Source of the DNA: Komagataeibacter saccharivorans | GTDB lineage: Bacteria; Pseudomonadota; Alphaproteobacteria; Acetobacterales; Acetobacteraceae | DNA length: 42,998 nt | Direction: 5' to 3' | NCBI RefSeq assembly: GCF_003207825.1 | Contig: NZ_NKTY01000026.1 | Span: 1 to 42,998 of the forward strand | Part shown: one piece after another, positions 9,955 to 19,314 of the stretch | Layout of the letters: every line of letters starts with the position of its first letter | Numbering within the stretch: the stretch's first letter is position 1 | Notes under the pieces: generated by a model | The model's database searches: none | Seen by the model: only the letters and a program-made list of their open reading frames with translations | What the model was told of the DNA's origin: nothing | Position numbers and translations under genes: made by a program

Positions 9955-10221
9955 TTAGTCGCCAACGCCTGTCATCCTGCCTGCCAACGCTGGCTTTCTG
10001 CCGCGTCGCTGTTTCTGGAAGGCCCGATCGGTCTCCATGAAACGTCCGACCATGAGCGGCACCAGCCGGGCTGCATCGGGTATGGCATCTGCCGCCTCCC
10101 CTGCTTTCCCCGAGACCAGTTCAGCATACAGCAGCAGATCACGATGTATCTCCGCTGGCAGTTCAATCGTCAGCTTGACCGGGCGACAGTCAGGAATGGT
10201 GCTGATACGGAGTTTTGTCAT
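9955..10221 (-). CDS. DUF2274 protein, end of trb operon
   Basis: An 88-residue protein that I recognise as DUF2274, a small family that follows trbI in alphaproteobacterial trb clusters. It starts MTKLRISTIPDCRPVKLTIELPAE and has a helical middle with a basic tail (KQRRGRKPA). No transmembrane segment is present. Its start overlaps the trbI stop by four bases. Function is unknown; the conserved place suggests a role linked to the secretion channel or element maintenance. It is the last backbone gene before the cargo block to its left. Confidence 0.85.
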   Translation of the reverse strand: MTKLRISTIPDCRPVKLTIELPAEIHRDLLLYAELVSGKAGEAADAIPDAARLVPLMVGRFMETDRAFQKQRRGRKPALAGRMTGVGD

Positions 10222-11426
10222 GGCGTTGCCCTTTCATGCGGATGCCAGGGTTTCAGGACCAGATCGCGATTGACGATCAGGGTAAACGGCAGGCCGGGCC
10301 GGTCGGTCAGCGTGGGTTGCACGTCCATGCTGCGGTCGATCAGGCGGTTGCCCACCATGGAAAACCCGTTGCTGGCGCCGCTGCGGATCGCCTGAAGCAA
10401 GTTGTTTTCACCCCATGATGTCCCGGCTTCGGACCCAACGCTCAGCATGGTTGTCACCAGCGCCGCCCGGAAAAGCTGGCCCCAGTGCTGGTCGACCAGA
10501 TCCTTGAGCCCGGTCTGGCCGATCGCATCAGCACCCGGGATCCTGTCGAGCACGATGCTTTCGCCATCGGGACGGATGAGACGGGTCCAGATCACCTGCG
10601 TGCGCTGCTGCCCGAACGAGACGCTGCTGTTATAGGTGCCGAACAGGGTACTGCCCTGCGGCACAAGCAGGTAGCGTCCGGTCAGACTGTCATAGACGTT
10701 CTGCGTCACGTGCCCGATCAGTTGTCCCGGCAGGTCGGAACTGACTTTCGAGTTAAGCGCGCCCGCGATGACCGTTCCCGCCTGAACGACGTATGGGGAA
10801 ACGGGCGGCGTCAGGCGATCCGGGCTGACCGTGACACGATCGGGCTGTCCCGCCAGAAAGGCGCGGTTGGCAGCCTGCCGGTCATTTGCGCCTGCAGATG
10901 CAGCCGGAGTGGTGCCCCCTGCAGAGGGCAACGCAGGGGCGGACGCGCTGTCCCGCCGCCCGGCATTCTGCGTCTGCACGAACAGCTTGCTGGCAATGGC
11001 CGCCTCGACTTCCTGTTCGGCGCGCCGGTCGCCCATGCCGGAAACCGGTCCGGCCCTGCCTTCCTGCTGCGCTTTCAGGATCGGTTTGCCCAGATCACCA
11101 GGCAGAGGCAGTCCCAGTTTCGGCACACCGGTATAATCCTTCGGCAGGGCATCCAGCCCATCGGCCGAGGGGCGCGCATCGGAATCCTGCACGGCAGACG
11201 CTGGTCCCTGCCGGGCGGAATTCTGCAACGCGTAGCCCAGCGCCAGCCCAATCCCGATCATGCCCGTGCCCGCCAGCCCCCAAACGACATAGCGCGACAG
11301 CCGCACGACGCGCGGCCGCGCCGCCCGCAGACGCAGATCGGGCGGTGACGGCGGGACCGCAGGGGGCACGTTTCCTGCGCCGGCATCGCCCCTTTCATCC
11401 CGTTCTTCTTCCTGCCCGTCCGTCAT
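10218..11426 (-). CDS. trbI: TrbI, VirB10-like channel scaffold
   Basis: A 402-residue component of the type IV secretion channel that spans both membranes. A short proline-rich cytoplasmic start is followed by one membrane helix (about residues 48-66, YVVWGLAGTGMIGIGLALGY), a variable periplasmic linker and the conserved VirB10 domain (about 210-395) with VVQAGTVIAGALNSKVSSDLPG and YDSLTGRYLLVPQGS. Both ends overlap neighbours by four bases or so, as throughout this operon. It would contact TrbG in the outer membrane and the ATPases inside. It looks intact. Confidence 0.95.
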   Translation of the reverse strand: MTDGQEEERDERGDAGAGNVPPAVPPSPPDLRLRAARPRVVRLSRYVVWGLAGTGMIGIGLALGYALQNSARQGPASAVQDSDARPSADGLDALPKDYTGVPKLGLPLPGDLGKPILKAQQEGRAGPVSGMGDRRAEQEVEAAIASKLFVQTQNAGRRDSASAPALPSAGGTTPAASAGANDRQAANRAFLAGQPDRVTVSPDRLTPPVSPYVVQAGTVIAGALNSKVSSDLPGQLIGHVTQNVYDSLTGRYLLVPQGSTLFGTYNSSVSFGQQRTQVIWTRLIRPDGESIVLDRIPGADAIGQTGLKDLVDQHWGQLFRAALVTTMLSVGSEAGTSWGENNLLQAIRSGASNGFSMVGNRLIDRSMDVQPTLTDRPGLPFTLIVNRDLVLKPWHPHERATP

Positions 11427-12424
11427 GACCGCCGTCCGTCGGTCCGGACAATGCGCACGCGCTGCTCGGAATGTTTGTCGCCCAGCCGCAATTCGGCAGC
11501 GGCAAACAGCCGGTCCACGATCATCCAGTTCTGGCGCACGCGGTAATTGACCAGTTCCGGCCCCCCATCGGCCCCCAGCACGAACAGCGGTGGCAGTTCC
11601 CCCTGCCCTATGCCGACAGGAAAGGCGATATAGACCTTGTGCCCGTCATCGAAGGCCCGACTGGGAAGCCAAGGCGGTGTGCCGCCTTTTACTGGCTCGA
11701 TGGCATAGCGGAAGTTCAGCGCGTTCAAATCCAGCCCTGCATCCACGGGGGCTGCGTCATCGGCCGCACTGTCCTGTCGGTGCAGGGCAATGAGGTCGTC
11801 CTCGGGATAGTCCCACGACACGGATGCCATATAGGTGGCGGGCGTAGAGCGCAGTTCCGCCAGATAGGTCCGCCGGTCGGTGTTGACGATCAGGTTGGTG
11901 GTGAGATCCGGGCGCGTGGGCTTGACCAGAATATGGATGCGCTTCGTCACCCCTGCCCCGCTCTCGGTATCGCCGATGATCCAGCGCACCGTATCCCCTG
12001 CTGCCACAGGTCCGGTGCCGACCAGCTTTTCGCCCTGCTGGAGCATGATGTCGGTAATCTCGCCGGGCGAGGTGTAGACCTGATAGAGAGCGCCCGGACT
12101 ATAGGGATAGACCTGTACGGCATTGATGAACCCCGCACGCGTGGGCTGGATGCGCGCGGCAACATTGGCCTGAACCACCCGCGCCGTCGGGTCGACGGCT
12201 TCGGAAGCCGTATGGGCCGCGCGTCGTGAGGGCAGCGGCTTGAACTGTCCCGGCAGGGGAAGCGGTTTCGGGACTTCGACCACCTGCACCGGTTTCGGCG
12301 GGTCCGGCAGACGTGTCGCCTGCACCGCATCATCGTAGCGGATAACCGGCGGGTGATAATGCTGCGCGCATCCGGCCAGAGGCAGGATCAGCAGCGGGAA
12401 GAAACGAAGAGCGCGACGGATCAT
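11423..12424 (-). CDS. trbG: TrbG, VirB9-like outer-membrane channel component
   Basis: A 333-residue VirB9/TrbG protein. It begins with a lipoprotein signal: LILPLAGC ends in the lipid-modified cysteine at about residue 19. The proline-rich stretch (PPKPVQVVEVPKPLPLPG) precedes the conserved beta-rich domain with VYPYSPGALYQVYTSPGEITDI and the C-terminal part PVFDDGHKVYIAFP-like (here AFDDGHKVYIAFP). Together with TrbI it forms the core complex; being lipidated it may also do the job of VirB7. Its start overlaps trbF by four bases. Confidence 0.95.
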   Translation of the reverse strand: MIRRALRFFPLLILPLAGCAQHYHPPVIRYDDAVQATRLPDPPKPVQVVEVPKPLPLPGQFKPLPSRRAAHTASEAVDPTARVVQANVAARIQPTRAGFINAVQVYPYSPGALYQVYTSPGEITDIMLQQGEKLVGTGPVAAGDTVRWIIGDTESGAGVTKRIHILVKPTRPDLTTNLIVNTDRRTYLAELRSTPATYMASVSWDYPEDDLIALHRQDSAADDAAPVDAGLDLNALNFRYAIEPVKGGTPPWLPSRAFDDGHKVYIAFPVGIGQGELPPLFVLGADGGPELVNYRVRQNWMIVDRLFAAAELRLGDKHSEQRVRIVRTDGRRS

Positions 12425-13113
12425 TGGCCAAGCTCCTTCGACCAGTTGATGGCTGAGACAAAAACACCCAAAGGATTTTTCCGCAGATGATCCGCATCGC
12501 GGGGCGGGCTCAGCCTGACCGAGACAATGGCGGTCCAGCGCTCGGTGCCGGTAAAGGCTCCATCGCGGAAACGCCGCTCGACCCAGGCAATCCGGAAACT
12601 CGCAGGCGACGCCCGAATGACCGAGGACACGTCCAGTTCGACCTGTTCATGCCCGATACGGGCAAAGGGATCGTTCTGGCGGGCATAATCGTTAAGCGCC
12701 TGGGCACCCGAGGGGGTGGTGAAAGCATAGGCGCGCAACCAGTTCTGCCGCACCACCACGGGATCGGAGGACAGGCTGCGGACATCCTCGATGAACCGGG
12801 CCAGATACCAGGCGATCTGCGGGTCGGTGGGCACATAGGCGGCTGTCGCCGGGGCCACGACCTGCGCCTCTCCCAGACGGTCGACCTGTACCACCCACGG
12901 CGTAATGGTGCCGCGCGCGGACTGCCAGACCAGCCCGGCCCCAAGGTCTGCAGACAGAAACAGCGAGCCAAACGCCATCAGCCGCCAGTTGCGGGCCTGC
13001 ACGCGGGCGGAGCCGATGCGTTCATCCCAGATCTGGGCGGCTTTCTGATAGGGGGTGACCGGCTCCGGCGTCGTGCCGTAGCGCACCGTGGAGCGACGGA
13101 ACATCGTCCTCAT
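12421..13113 (-). CDS. trbF: TrbF, VirB8-like inner-membrane component
   Basis: A 230-residue protein with a short cytoplasmic N-terminus, one membrane helix (about residues 44-65) and a periplasmic NTF2-like VirB8 domain (about 70-228). Family marks are AQIWDERIGSARVQARNWRL near the N-terminus, WYLARFIEDVRSLSSDPVVVRQNWLRAYAF in the middle and PLGVFVSAINWSKEL at the end. VirB8 proteins nucleate assembly of the channel. It overlaps trbG and trbL by four bases each and is intact. Confidence 0.95.
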   Translation of the reverse strand: MRTMFRRSTVRYGTTPEPVTPYQKAAQIWDERIGSARVQARNWRLMAFGSLFLSADLGAGLVWQSARGTITPWVVQVDRLGEAQVVAPATAAYVPTDPQIAWYLARFIEDVRSLSSDPVVVRQNWLRAYAFTTPSGAQALNDYARQNDPFARIGHEQVELDVSSVIRASPASFRIAWVERRFRDGAFTGTERWTAIVSVRLSPPRDADHLRKNPLGVFVSAINWSKELGQ

Positions 13114-14486
13114 TCCTTTTCCGAAAGATCGATTGAGGAAGATCCGCCCCCGCCATCGGCGGAGCGGATGACATGGGCGGCCTCGGCGGCATGGGTCGCG
13201 GCCTGACGGCGCTTCATGCCGCGCGCCCAGCGCGGGGGCGCACTGGCGGATGATGCTGACCCGGTCCTGCCCGTCGATGCCCCAGTATCAGCTGCGCCAC
13301 CACCCGAACCTGTTGTCCGGCCACCGGTCGCGGTAAAGGCCGCCCTGCCGCCCGATGAGAAACTGTCCTTCATGGCGCTGGCCGCACTGGCCGCCCTGTT
13401 CTTCACAGCGCCTGCGGCCGCAGACCCGGCCGCCCGGCCAATGCCGCCCACACCAGCAGCCATCCGCGCACCGGCACTCCCGCCAGCCGCTGACGCGGAC
13501 CCGAGCGTGTAGGCTGTTGATGCAGCGCCTGCTACGGCCGCTCCTCCCCGCGCGGCTGCCGCCGTGGCGGCCAGGGCTGCCCCACCACCAGAAACAGCCG
13601 CGCCGACGCCAGCCACGGCAGCCGCTCCCATGCCAGCAACGGCCATACCCGTGCCGACGGCGGCACCCGCGCCAAGCTGGGGCGCGCCGGCAATCAGCCC
13701 GTTGGCCAGGCTGCCCCCGAAAATCGCAAGACCCACGATGGACAGTGAGGCGATGACCACGGACAGGGCCTGCCCGACCGTGGGCTGCACATCGCCATAG
13801 GACGTCGTGAACTGGCCGAACAGCGTCGTGGCAATGCCGCTGATCACGGCCAGAACCATGATCTTCACGCCCGAGGAGACGACATTGCCCATCACCTTCT
13901 CGGCGAGGAAAGCCGTGCGGTTGAACAGGGCAAACGGGATCAGCACGAAGCCTGCCAGCGTGGTCAGCTTGAATTCGATCAGGGCGACAAAGAGCTGCAC
14001 GGCCAGAATGAAGAACGCGGCGAGCACGATCAGCCAGGACAGGCAGAGCACGAAGATCTGTGCGAAGTTGGTAAAGAAGGCGACCGGACCAAGGAGTTTA
14101 TGGACTGCATCCAGAAGAGGCCGCGCCGCATCGAACCCGGTCTGGGCCAGACGACCCGGACGCAGGAACTGATCCAGCGACAGCGTCCCGCCTCCAGCTT
14201 TCAGGCCAAGGGCGGCAAAACTGTCAAAGACGGTCTTCGACAGGCTGGAAAAATTGCTGATCAGGAAGGAAAAAAACCCGATATAGAGCGTCTTTTTCAC
14301 CAGACGCTGGATGACATCCTCGTCTGCCGCCCAGGCCCAGAACAGGCCCGCCAGCGCCATATCCAGCACAGACAGCGACCCCGCCAGCGAGATCATGCTG
14401 CCCTTCACCAGACCAAACCCGGTATCGATGGTAGTGGTGAAGGTGTTCAGAAAAGTGTCGATGACGCCAACATCGTTCATGGCCAT
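13110..14486 (-). CDS. trbL: TrbL, VirB6-like polytopic membrane protein
   Basis: A 458-residue VirB6/TrbL homologue forming part of the inner-membrane pore. The first 290 residues carry several hydrophobic segments (for example around 40-60, 145-170 and 180-200). The C-terminal third is a low-complexity alanine/glycine-rich region followed by a charged tail, common in TrbL. The start at 14486 (MAMNDVGVIDTFLNTF) is five bases from the trbJ stop; an ATG two codons later is equally possible. No separate trbK entry-exclusion gene is seen between trbJ and trbL. Confidence 0.93.
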   Translation of the reverse strand: MAMNDVGVIDTFLNTFTTTIDTGFGLVKGSMISLAGSLSVLDMALAGLFWAWAADEDVIQRLVKKTLYIGFFSFLISNFSSLSKTVFDSFAALGLKAGGGTLSLDQFLRPGRLAQTGFDAARPLLDAVHKLLGPVAFFTNFAQIFVLCLSWLIVLAAFFILAVQLFVALIEFKLTTLAGFVLIPFALFNRTAFLAEKVMGNVVSSGVKIMVLAVISGIATTLFGQFTTSYGDVQPTVGQALSVVIASLSIVGLAIFGGSLANGLIAGAPQLGAGAAVGTGMAVAGMGAAAVAGVGAAVSGGGAALAATAAAARGGAAVAGAASTAYTLGSASAAGGSAGARMAAGVGGIGRAAGSAAAGAVKNRAASAASAMKDSFSSGGRAAFTATGGRTTGSGGGAADTGASTGRTGSASSASAPPRWARGMKRRQAATHAAEAAHVIRSADGGGGSSSIDLSEKE

Positions 14487-14491
14487 GGCGC

Positions 14492-15157
14492 TCAGTTCCC
14501 GCTGCTGCCGAACATGGACACCGCGCCGGGAGTATAGGCGTCATGCTGCGCGAAATGCTGGTACTGCGCTTCACTCTCCGCTTCCGTCGCCGCATCCCGC
14601 GCCCGCTCCAGCGCCGTGGCCCGACCGTTGGCGGCAAGCTCGGCCTGAATGTCGGACAACTGGCGGGATTGCAGGGCCATAAGCTGATTGCCAGCCTGCG
14701 CCGCCTGCAGGGCGCCCGTAGAGGTCTGGCTCGCCGCGACCAACTGCGTCATGGCAGAGCTATCGCTCGGGATGTTACCCACCACCCGCGCCTGCAGTTT
14801 CAGCGCATCCTCGAACCCGCCCACGGAATTCTGCCAGCGCGTCTGCGCGAGGAGCGTCGTTGTCTGGGAAATCGTCGATTGCAGCGTAGACAGGGTCGAA
14901 AGCGGCAGGCTCGCCAGATTGCGGCCCTGGTTGACCAGCATCTGGGCCTGATTGGCCAGCGACGTGATCTGGTTATCGATCTGCTGAAGCGTACGGGCCG
15001 CAATCAGCACGTTCTGGACATGGTTCGCCCCGTCATAGACCGCCCACTGCGCACGGGCAGGCACGACCGGCATGAGAAAAACCAGAGCGGCTCCCACCAC
15101 CACAGCACATCCGGGCCGGAAATGTTTTGCCCGGATACGGAAAAGTTTTTCCATCAT
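14492..15157 (-). CDS. trbJ: TrbJ, VirB5-like pilus-associated protein
   Basis: A 221-residue exported protein of the TrbJ family, a minor pilus component. It has a signal peptide with a basic start (MMEKLFRIRAKHFRPG), a hydrophobic core (VVVGAALVFLMPVVPA) and a cleavage site at about ARAQW. The mature part is alpha-helical with the family stretch VYDGANHVQNVLIAARTLQQIDNQI. The ATG at 15157 gives the usual ATGA overlap with the trbE stop and puts the signal peptide at the N-terminus; the 47 in-frame codons upstream are not protein-like. Confidence 0.93.
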   Translation of the reverse strand: MMEKLFRIRAKHFRPGCAVVVGAALVFLMPVVPARAQWAVYDGANHVQNVLIAARTLQQIDNQITSLANQAQMLVNQGRNLASLPLSTLSTLQSTISQTTTLLAQTRWQNSVGGFEDALKLQARVVGNIPSDSSAMTQLVAASQTSTGALQAAQAGNQLMALQSRQLSDIQAELAANGRATALERARDAATEAESEAQYQHFAQHDAYTPGAVSMFGSSGN

Positions 15158-17607
15158 GGCATGTCCCCTTCCCGCAGAAGGTCTGCCGCCCACATGACGC
15201 CACGCGCCTCGAACCAGGCGGGAAGAAAGCCATCGCGCCCATGTTCCGCCAGCACTGCGTCGATCAGCCTGTGCTCGTCCTTCCCGGATGCCGCGCACAA
15301 CGCCAGGGCGACAGGCCCAAGCCCCAATTCGAACAGGCGGTTTCCCCGTTGCGTCTGGCAGTAATATTCCCGCTTCGATGCGGCACGGGCGATGATGGCG
15401 ATCTGGCGTTCGTTGAGCCCAAAATCGCGGTAGATGGCCGCGATCTGTGGTTCGATCGCCCGCTCGTTAGGCAGGAAGATCCGGGTAGGACAGCTTTCCA
15501 CCACCGCCGGAGCGATAGAGGAACTGGCGATGTCAGACAGGGACTGCGTGGCGAACACCACCGAGGCGTTCTTCTTGCGCAGGGTTTTCAGCCACTCCCG
15601 GAGTTGCCCCGCGAAATCCCCGTCATCCAGCACCAGCCAGCCCTCATCGATGACCAGCAGCGTCGGACGCCCGTCCAGCCGACCCTCGATGCGGTGGAAG
15701 AGGTAGGACAGCACGGAAGACGCCGCGCCGGAGCCAATCAGCCCCTCAGTTTCGAACACCACCACGTCGGCATCGCCCAGCCGTTCGGTGTCCGCATCCA
15801 GCAGACGTCCATAGGGGCCACCAAGGCAGTATGGCGCCAGCGCCTGCTTGAGGGCGTTGGACTGCAGCAACGCCACCAGCCCCGACAGGGTCCGTTCATG
15901 AACCGGTGAGGATGCCAGGGAATTCAGGGCCGACCAGAGGTAGGATTTCACCTCCGGCGTCAGGCTGACGCCCTCCCGGATAAGTATCTGCCCCAGCCAT
16001 TCCGCCGCCCACGCGCGCTCGGGCGGGTCGTCGATACAGGCCAGCGGCTGAAGCGAGACGCCGCTGCCCTGTTCGCCAGCGTCATCAAACTCACCCGTCT
16101 GCTCCGTCAGACCGCCGCCCAGATCATGCCAGTCTCCGCCCATCGCCAGCGTCGCGGCCCGCAGCGAGCCGCCAAAATCGAAGGCGAAGATCTGCGCCCC
16201 CATATACCGGCGGAACTGCAATGCCATCAGAGCCAGCAGAACCGACTTTCCCGCCCCCGTCGGTCCCGCGATCAGCGTGTGGCCGACATCGCCGACATGG
16301 AGCGAGAAGCGGAAGGGTGTAGCCCCTGCCGTTTTGCCATAGAACAGGGGCGGCGCCCTGAAATGCCCGTCCCGTTCAGGCCCGGCCCAGACGGCGGAGA
16401 GCGGGATCATGTGCGCGAGGTTCAAAGTCGAAACCGGCGGTTGACGCACATTGGCGTAGACATGGCCGGGCAGAGAGCCGAGCCATGCTTCCACGGCGTT
16501 GAGGCTTTCCGCCATACAGGTGAAATCGCGCCCCTGGATGATCTTCTCCACCAGACGCAGCTTCTCGATCGCGATCGAAGCAGAGCCATCCCAGACCGTG
16601 ACGGTTGCTGTGACGTACGCCTGTCCGACATCATCGGCGCCAAGGGACTGTAGCGCCAGATCGGCGTCGGCTGCCTTGTTGGCGGCATCATTATCCACCA
16701 GCACCGAGGCCTCGTTGGTCATGACCTCGCGGATGATGGCGACAATCGATTTGCGCTTGGCGAACCACTGGCGACGGATCTTCGTCAGCACCTTCGTCGC
16801 ATCGGTCTTGTCGAGCAGGATGGCGCGCGTGGACCAGCGATACGGGATGGCCAGACGGTTCAGGTCATCCAGAATGCCGGGAAAGGTCCGGCTGGGAAAA
16901 CCTGTGATCGTCAGGGTTTTGAGGAAGGCATCGCCCAGTTTGGGTTCCAGCCCGCCTGCCAAAGGCTGGTCAACCAGCAGGGCGTCGAGGTGCATCGGGA
17001 TTTCCGGCACCCTGACGCGCTGATTGCGGGTAGAGATCGTGGAATGCAGATAGGTCAGCGTCTCGCCGTCACTCAGCCAAACGGCCTCGGGCATGAAACC
17101 TTCAAGCAGGGCCAGCAGTCGATCGGTCCGGTCGATAAAGCCCCTGACCAGACCCTGCGGGTCATGACCGTCACGTTCCATGCCTTCATAGAGCAGGCGC
17201 TCGGCACGGCCCGACGTTTCCACGGGTGGCAGCCAGACCAGGGTCAGGAAATACCGGCTCTCGAAATGCGCGCCTTCATCCTCGAAGGCTTCCCGGCGCT
17301 CCAGATCGACCATCTGACCGGCGGCATCAGGGAAATCACTCTCGGGATAGAGGGTCGCCGGTATGCGCTGTGCCTCCACAAACACGGCCCAGCCGGAACC
17401 CAGACGCCGCAGGGCGCTGTTCAGCCGCCCCGTCACGCCAACCAGTTCGGCCGGTGTGGCGCTGTCCAGATCAGGCCCGCGGATACGGGCCGTACGCTGG
17501 AAACTGCCATCCTTGTTCAGGACCACCCCTTCCCTGACCAGCGCGGCCCAGGGCAGGAAGTCTGACAGGATGGCGGCAGGACCGCGATATTCACCAAGGG
17601 ACATCAT
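15154..17607 (-). CDS. trbE: TrbE, VirB4-like ATPase
   Basis: The 817-residue ATPase that drives assembly of the channel and pilus. The N-terminal CagE/TrbE domain covers roughly residues 1-420. The Walker A motif AGPTGAGKS lies near residue 450, and Walker B (LLVIDEGWLVLDD) near 650, followed by FATQSLSDIA. The start MMSLGEYRGPAAILSDFLPWAALV is typical, with GGGAGGGCAGGG just upstream. It overlaps trbJ by four bases. It appears complete; size and motifs match family members of about 815 residues. Confidence 0.96.
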   Translation of the reverse strand: MMSLGEYRGPAAILSDFLPWAALVREGVVLNKDGSFQRTARIRGPDLDSATPAELVGVTGRLNSALRRLGSGWAVFVEAQRIPATLYPESDFPDAAGQMVDLERREAFEDEGAHFESRYFLTLVWLPPVETSGRAERLLYEGMERDGHDPQGLVRGFIDRTDRLLALLEGFMPEAVWLSDGETLTYLHSTISTRNQRVRVPEIPMHLDALLVDQPLAGGLEPKLGDAFLKTLTITGFPSRTFPGILDDLNRLAIPYRWSTRAILLDKTDATKVLTKIRRQWFAKRKSIVAIIREVMTNEASVLVDNDAANKAADADLALQSLGADDVGQAYVTATVTVWDGSASIAIEKLRLVEKIIQGRDFTCMAESLNAVEAWLGSLPGHVYANVRQPPVSTLNLAHMIPLSAVWAGPERDGHFRAPPLFYGKTAGATPFRFSLHVGDVGHTLIAGPTGAGKSVLLALMALQFRRYMGAQIFAFDFGGSLRAATLAMGGDWHDLGGGLTEQTGEFDDAGEQGSGVSLQPLACIDDPPERAWAAEWLGQILIREGVSLTPEVKSYLWSALNSLASSPVHERTLSGLVALLQSNALKQALAPYCLGGPYGRLLDADTERLGDADVVVFETEGLIGSGAASSVLSYLFHRIEGRLDGRPTLLVIDEGWLVLDDGDFAGQLREWLKTLRKKNASVVFATQSLSDIASSSIAPAVVESCPTRIFLPNERAIEPQIAAIYRDFGLNERQIAIIARAASKREYYCQTQRGNRLFELGLGPVALALCAASGKDEHRLIDAVLAEHGRDGFLPAWFEARGVMWAADLLREGDMP

Positions 17608-17620
17608 CGCCCTGCCCTCC

Positions 17621-17905
17621 CTATGCGCGAAGCCAGGCGGGGTAGCGGAGATGCCGCCGCCCCACCTCGATGAACAGCGGGTCGCGCCTGCCCCCCCAGA
17701 CCGCCAGCGTGTGCCCCACGATCCAGAACACGGCCTCGACCAGCCAGAGGCGCAAGCCGAGAGCTATGGCGGATGCCAGCGTGCCATTGGCGATGGCTAC
17801 GGCCCGTGGCGCGCCGCCCAGCAGGATCGGTTCCGTCAGGGAGCGATGCACGGGTACGAAATAGCCGGGCACGGCCCCGGCTTCAGGATCGAAGAGGACC
17901 ACCAT
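17621..17905 (-). CDS. trbD: TrbD, VirB3-like membrane protein
   Basis: A 94-residue VirB3/TrbD protein. It begins MVVLFDPEAGAVPGYFVPVHRSLTEPILLGGAPR, the family N-terminus, and continues with two hydrophobic segments (about residues 38-50 and 52-70) and a short basic tail. The ATG at 17905 overlaps the trbC stop by one base (TGATG). The larger in-frame open stretch upstream lies antiparallel or frame-shifted to trbC and is not coding. TrbD associates with the TrbE ATPase at the inner membrane. Confidence 0.92.
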   Translation of the reverse strand: MVVLFDPEAGAVPGYFVPVHRSLTEPILLGGAPRAVAIANGTLASAIALGLRLWLVEAVFWIVGHTLAVWGGRRDPLFIEVGRRHLRYPAWLRA

Positions 17906-18273
17906 CAGACCAGCGCTCCGCCCGAGAAGGAAAAGAAGGACAGGAAGAAGCTGGAGGCCGCAAAAGCAATGGATAGGCCAAAGACGATCTGGATCAGGCG
18001 GCGGAATCCGCCCGATGTTTCCCCGAACGCCAGGGTCAGACCCGTAATGGTGATGATGATCACCGAAATGATCTTGGCGACCGGTCCCTGCACGGATTCC
18101 AGGATCTCGTTGAGCGGTGTCTCCCACGGCATGCCCGTGCCGGACGCCCATGCCGATGACGCGAAAACAAGCGACAGCAGCATGGATGTTCCGAACACAC
18201 GAAAATCCGGCATACGACGGTCAGGACGTGCTCCAGCGCGCACAACGACGCGCTTGCGTGAGGGCGGCATCAT
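17905..18273 (-). CDS. trbC: TrbC, VirB2-like pilin precursor
   Basis: A 122-residue pilin precursor. A long basic signal region is followed by MLLSLVFASSAWASG, the likely leader-peptidase site, and then by a mature chain with two membrane segments (about residues 70-90 and 98-120). Pilins of this family are shortened and cyclised by the TraF peptidase, which is encoded at 38714-39271. The ATG at 18273 gives an ATGA overlap with trbB; upstream in-frame codons lie inside trbB. Confidence 0.92.
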   Translation of the reverse strand: MMPPSRKRVVVRAGARPDRRMPDFRVFGTSMLLSLVFASSAWASGTGMPWETPLNEILESVQGPVAKIISVIIITITGLTLAFGETSGGFRRLIQIVFGLSIAFAASSFFLSFFSFSGGALV

Positions 18274-19271
18274 GATGATTCTCCATTGGCAGAGAATGAT
18301 GTTTCGGGAGAAGAAAGGCTGACCGGGCTGATGCAATAGGCTCCGGCCGTGGAATCGAGACCGTCAATTTCGGCCAGTTCGGTCAGACGGCGCGCTGTGC
18401 CGCGCCCCGAGAGCACGGCGACCACGTCGATGGTTTCCGCGATCATGGCGCGTGGCACCGTCACGACAACTTCCTGGATCAGCTGCTCCAGACGATACAG
18501 GGCCGCGAGCACCGATCCGGCGTGCAGCGTGCCGATACCGCCCGGATGACCGGTGCCCCAGGCCTTGAGCAGATCAAGGGCCTCGGGGCCGCGCACCTCG
18601 CCGATGGGAATACGGTCAGGACGCAGACGCAGGGCTGAGCGGACCAGTTCGGACAGGGTCACAACCCCTTCACGGGTCCGCAGGGCTATGAGGTTGGGCG
18701 CGGTGCATTGCAGTTCGCGCGTATCCTCGATCAGGACGACGCGATCGCCGGTTTTCGCTACCTCGGCCAGAAGCGCATTGGTCAGGGTGGTCTTGCCCGT
18801 AGATGTCCCGCCCACCACAAGGATGTTCTTCCGCGCGGCGACAGCAGCGCGCAGATAATCCGCCTGCCCTGCGGTCATGATCCCGGCAGCGACATAATCG
18901 TCGAGCGTGAAGACTGCGACGGCGGGCTTACGGATCGCAAAGCTGGGGGCCGTCACCACGGGTGGCAACAATCCTTCGAAGCGCTCGCCGGTTGGCAGTT
19001 CCGCCGACACACGCGGTGCTGCCCCATGCACCACCGCCCCAACATGATGCGCGACCAGACGCACGATCCGCTCGGCATCCGCGGGCATGATCCGTTCACC
19101 AGTATCGGCCATGCCGTCAGCCAGACGGTCGATCCATACCCGCCCGTCGGGATTCAGCATGACTTCGATAACGGATGCATCAGAAAGATGATCTGCTATG
19201 GCAGGCCCCATAGCCGTACGCAGCATGGACATACCGCGTACCCGACCCTGCTGTGACGAAACGTGAGACAT
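18270..19271 (-). CDS. trbB: TrbB, VirB11-like ATPase
   Basis: The 333-residue hexameric ATPase at the base of the channel. The N-terminal domain includes DASVIEVMLNPDGRVWIDRL, and Walker A is VGGTSTGKTT near residue 158. The later motifs LIEDTRELQC, LRLRPDRIPIGEVRGPEALDLLKAWGTGHPGG and GTLHAGS are the Asp-, Walker B- and His-box of the family. The start at 19271 has weak AAGG upstream; a second candidate lies 13 codons in (MSMLRTAMGPAI). It is the first gene of the trbBCDEJLFGI run. A palindrome lies just upstream. Confidence 0.95.
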   Translation of the reverse strand: MSHVSSQQGRVRGMSMLRTAMGPAIADHLSDASVIEVMLNPDGRVWIDRLADGMADTGERIMPADAERIVRLVAHHVGAVVHGAAPRVSAELPTGERFEGLLPPVVTAPSFAIRKPAVAVFTLDDYVAAGIMTAGQADYLRAAVAARKNILVVGGTSTGKTTLTNALLAEVAKTGDRVVLIEDTRELQCTAPNLIALRTREGVVTLSELVRSALRLRPDRIPIGEVRGPEALDLLKAWGTGHPGGIGTLHAGSVLAALYRLEQLIQEVVVTVPRAMIAETIDVVAVLSGRGTARRLTELAEIDGLDSTAGAYCISPVSLSSPETSFSANGESS

Positions 19272-19292
19272 GACCTTGCCCGCATTTCTTGG

Positions 19293-19314
19293 CTGACAGA
19301 AGGACTTCCGTCAG
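19293..19314. promoter_or_regulatory. Palindrome upstream of trbB
   Basis: Two 10-base arms (CTGACAGAAG and CTTCCGTCAG, nine of ten pairs) flank a 2-base centre, 22 bases upstream of the trbB start. It could be an operator for the trb operon, perhaps for the ribbon-helix-helix protein encoded just beyond. It is too close to the start to hold the whole promoter; the rest would be in 19315-19493. Confidence 0.4.

Noticed and set aside
10485-11348. Long plus-strand open frame (287 codons) opposite trbI
   Set aside because: It is the antisense frame of a certain trbI gene in GC-rich DNA and encodes an arginine/proline-rich sequence with no family pattern.
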